A DNA stretch of 32,441 bases. Origin: Polyangia bacterium (GTDB lineage: Bacteria > Myxococcota_A > Polyangia > Nannocystales > Nannocystaceae). The DNA lies in contig JAUIKS010000061.1 in assembly GCA_030430565.1 (NCBI GenBank), positions 1-32,441 of the forward strand, read 5' to 3'. Below are positions 30,786-32,441 of the stretch, one piece after another. Made by a program: the position numbers and the translations under genes. The notes beneath the pieces are model-generated. The model saw nothing but the letters and a program-made list of their open reading frames with translations. It searched no databases and was not told the origin of the DNA. The stretch's first letter is position 1, and each line of letters begins with the position of its first letter.

Positions 30786-32441
30786 ATGGACCAGATCTTC
30801 GAGAGCCACTTCGGTGGCAATCAGAGCTCCAACGGCGGCGAAAAAGACGGCTATTGCCCAAAGTGCCGCGCTGATACCCCTCACATCATCCTCGAGAGCT
30901 ACGGGGAAGAGATACGACGCGTGCAATGCGCGGTCTGCGGAGATATCCACTCCTACAAGCCCCCGCGCGGTCGCGAAGACGACGGCCCTGAGACGGTCAC
31001 GCCGTCCCGACGCAAGCAGAACAAGAAACTGAAGTGGATGGACGTTGTGACCGCCTTCGAGGCCTACACAACGATCCGCTACAGCCCGCGCACCGAGCTT
31101 GAAACCGGCCAGATCGTCGTTCATCCGACCTTCGGCATCGGTTTTGTGCTCGAGAGCATGAACCGGAGCAAAGCCGAGGTCGTGTTCCGCGGCGATCTCA
31201 AGCGCACCCTGGTCCACGGTCGCGGCGCGACCGACGAGGAGCGAAAAGGCGAAGAGGTCCCGGCGGACGAGGTGCGTCAGCTCCTCGGCCTCGAGATGGG
31301 CCCCTCCCCTGAAGAGATCGCGGCCGAACGCGAGCGCAAGTTGGCCGAAGAAGAGGCCGAGCGCAAACGCCAGGCGGAGGCCAAGCGTCTGGCCGCCGAA
31401 AAAGCCCGCGCCGAGGCCCAAGCACGCCGCGAGGCCGAGCGCAAACGCCGCGAAGAAGAGCGTGAGCGCAAACGCAAAGAGCGCGAAGCGGAGCGCAAGC
31501 GCAAGGAAGAGGAGCGCGCACGGATCCGCGCCGAGAAGGAGCGCGCCCGAATCGAGGCCAAGCGCAAGCGTGAAGAAGAACGCAAGCGCCGCGAGGAGGA
31601 GCGCAAACGCCTGGCCGCCGAGCGGAAAGCCGCGGCGGAGGCCCGCCGGCACGAGCAGCAGCGAAAGCGCGAGGAAGAGAAGAAGCGCCGAGCCGAGGAG
31701 CGCGAGCGCAAACGCAAGGAGCGAGACGCCGAGCGCAAGCGCAAGCAGGAGGCCCGTCGCGCCGATGCGGAGGCCCGCAAGAAGAAGAAGGAAGCCGAGC
31801 GCAAGCGCGAAAAAGAGCGTAAGGCCAAGGAGCGCGAGGTCCTGAAGAAGAAGAAGGAAGCGGACCGCCTCAAGAAGAAGAAGGAAGCGGACCGCCTCAA
31901 GAAGAAGAAGGAAGCCGAGCGCCTCAAAAAGAAGAAGGAAGCCGACCGCCTCAAGAAGAAGAAGGCCGCCGAGCGCCTCAAGAAGAAGAAGGAAGCGGAC
32001 CGCCTCAAGAAGAAGAAGGCCGCCGAGCGCCTCAAGAAGAAGAAGGAAGCGGACCGCCTCAAGAAGAAGAAAGACGCCGAGCGCCTTAAGAAGAAGAAGG
32101 CCGCCGAGCGCCTCAAGAAGAAGAAGGACGCCGAGCGCCTCAAGAAGAAGAAGGCCGCCGAGCGCCTCAAGAAGAAGAAGGCCGCCGAGCGCCTCAAGAA
32201 GAAGAAGGCCGCGGCCAAGAAGAAGGCGTCGAAGAAGAAGACCACCAAGAAGTCGACCAAGGCCAAGAAGTCGACCTCCAAGAAGGCCACCAAGAAGAAG
32301 TCGACCAAGGCCAAAAAGAAGGCCACCAAGAAGAAGTCGACCAAGGCCAAGAAGAAGGCCACCAAGAAGAAGTCGACCAAGGCCAAGAAGAAGGCCACCA
32401 AGTCCAAGAAAAAGACGGCCAAGAAGGCCACCAAGTCCAAG
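30786..32441 (+). CDS. Zinc-ribbon/SH3-like protein with charged helix and H1-like tail (partial)
   Basis: The frame is open from ATG 30786 (GGAG nine bases upstream) to the window end, 552 codons so far. Residues 24-51 form a zinc ribbon (CPKC at 24-27, CAVC at 48-51). Residues about 100-146 resemble a small SH3-like or CarD/DUF3553-type barrel (TGQIVVHPTFGIGFVLE...VVFRGDLKRTLVHG). From about 175 to 357 comes an uninterrupted Glu/Arg/Lys helix. Residues 358-474 are thirteen 9-residue repeats of the form x-Ala-Asp/Glu-Arg-Leu-Lys-Lys-Lys-Lys. From 475 on there is a Lys/Ala/Thr/Ser tail like eukaryotic histone H1 and myxobacterial H1-like proteins, with three 12-residue repeats. Expected role: DNA or RNA binding, perhaps nucleoid organisation. 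It lacks a signal peptide and its C-terminus is outside the window. Reading the minus strand here gives a false Phe/Leu-rich frame. Confidence 0.85.
   Translation, partial: MDQIFESHFGGNQSSNGGEKDGYCPKCRADTPHIILESYGEEIRRVQCAVCGDIHSYKPPRGREDDGPETVTPSRRKQNKKLKWMDVVTAFEAYTTIRYSPRTELETGQIVVHPTFGIGFVLESMNRSKAEVVFRGDLKRTLVHGRGATDEERKGEEVPADEVRQLLGLEMGPSPEEIAAERERKLAEEEAERKRQAEAKRLAAEKARAEAQARREAERKRREEERERKRKEREAERKRKEEERARIRAEKERARIEAKRKREEERKRREEERKRLAAERKAAAEARRHEQQRKREEEKKRRAEERERKRKERDAERKRKQEARRADAEARKKKKEAERKREKERKAKEREVLKKKKEADRLKKKKEADRLKKKKEAERLKKKKEADRLKKKKAAERLKKKKEADRLKKKKAAERLKKKKEADRLKKKKDAERLKKKKAAERLKKKKDAERLKKKKAAERLKKKKAAERLKKKKAAAKKKASKKKTTKKSTKAKKSTSKKATKKKSTKAKKKATKKKSTKAKKKATKKKSTKAKKKATKSKKKTAKKATKSK
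31857..32207 (+). repeat. Thirteen tandem 27-bp coding repeats
   Basis: Thirteen consecutive 27-bp units, each coding x-Ala-Asp/Glu-Arg-Leu-Lys-Lys-Lys-Lys. The first residue alternates among Glu, Ala and Asp in a partly ordered way, so neighbouring units are often of two types. DNA identity between units is very high, with a few third-base changes (for example AAA for AAG at the end of unit 8 and CTT for CTC in unit 9), pointing to recent expansion by slippage or unequal recombination. Confidence 0.92.
32285..32392 (+). repeat. Three tandem 36-bp coding repeats in the H1-like tail
   Basis: Three 36-bp units starting at 32285, 32321 and 32357, each coding Ala-Thr-Lys-Lys-Lys-Ser-Thr-Lys-Ala-Lys-Lys-Lys. 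They are nearly identical; the first has AAA for one AAG. Related shorter pieces lie on both sides, and the array may continue beyond the window. Confidence 0.85.

Noticed and set aside
31857..32207. Regular 27-bp repeats considered as a CRISPR array
   Set aside because: The units are directly adjacent with no unique spacers and stay in frame; it is a coding tandem repeat.
31277..32440. Minus-strand frame with repeated Phe-Phe-Phe-Leu-Arg-Arg-Ser units
   Set aside because: It is the reverse complement of the Lys-rich repeats of the plus-strand zinc-ribbon gene and has no independent support.

Overview
The window is GC-rich, densely coded DNA, most likely from a myxobacterium of the Nannocystales type (Myxococcota). 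Pointers to this are several lipoproteins with a Cys-Gly-Asp-Ser-Gly lipobox followed by an acidic Ser/Thr/Gly-rich linker, a receiver-less sigma-54 activator, lysine-rich tails on housekeeping proteins, and large fused enzymes. This is inferred from style; there is no rRNA in the window.

Layout. 1-2,952: end of an OmpA-domain protein with a terminator, then an outer-membrane barrel (DUF481-like) and a sigma-54 activator on the minus strand. 2,953-4,698: a SulP anion transporter. 4,702-21,771: a roughly 17 kb metal-uptake island, almost certainly for iron. One minus-strand series reads lipoprotein > FecA-like TonB-dependent receptor > PepSY membrane protein > aminopropyltransferase-like enzyme > ATP-grasp ligase. 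A second minus-strand series reads DUF4856 lipoprotein > imelysin lipoprotein > sterol-desaturase/receptor fusion > exbB > exbD > tonB. Between them, on the plus strand, are an unknown lipoprotein and a second PepSY protein. Fur-like 15-bp inverted repeats (TGAAAA-N3-TTTTCA type) sit before the lipoprotein pair, before the second PepSY gene and before the DUF4856 gene.

21,772-22,474 is gene-poor. 22,475-23,458 is a nickel superoxide dismutase operon: a small His-bearing membrane protein, sodN and sodX. 23,520-26,592 pairs a histidine phosphatase with an acyl-CoA dehydrogenase/kinase-fold fusion related to ACAD10/11. Next come a CxxCH lipoprotein, a 6S RNA gene, gltX on the minus strand with a lysine-rich tail, and a soluble Cache/chemoreceptor-tip protein. 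About 690 bp follow in which no gene is recognised. The window ends inside a gene for a zinc-ribbon protein with a long charged helix, thirteen 27-bp repeats and a histone-H1-like tail.

How the parts work together: the receptors, ExbB/ExbD/TonB, imelysin, DUF4856 and PepSY proteins form an outer-membrane metal import system. The aminopropyltransferase-like enzyme and ATP-grasp ligase at the end of the first receptor series could make or modify a small metal-binding molecule; this is a hypothesis. The most unusual items are the hydroxylase-receptor fusion, the possible metallophore enzymes in the receptor series, the ACAD-kinase fusion with its domains in the opposite order to the animal enzymes, and the H1-like zinc-ribbon protein.
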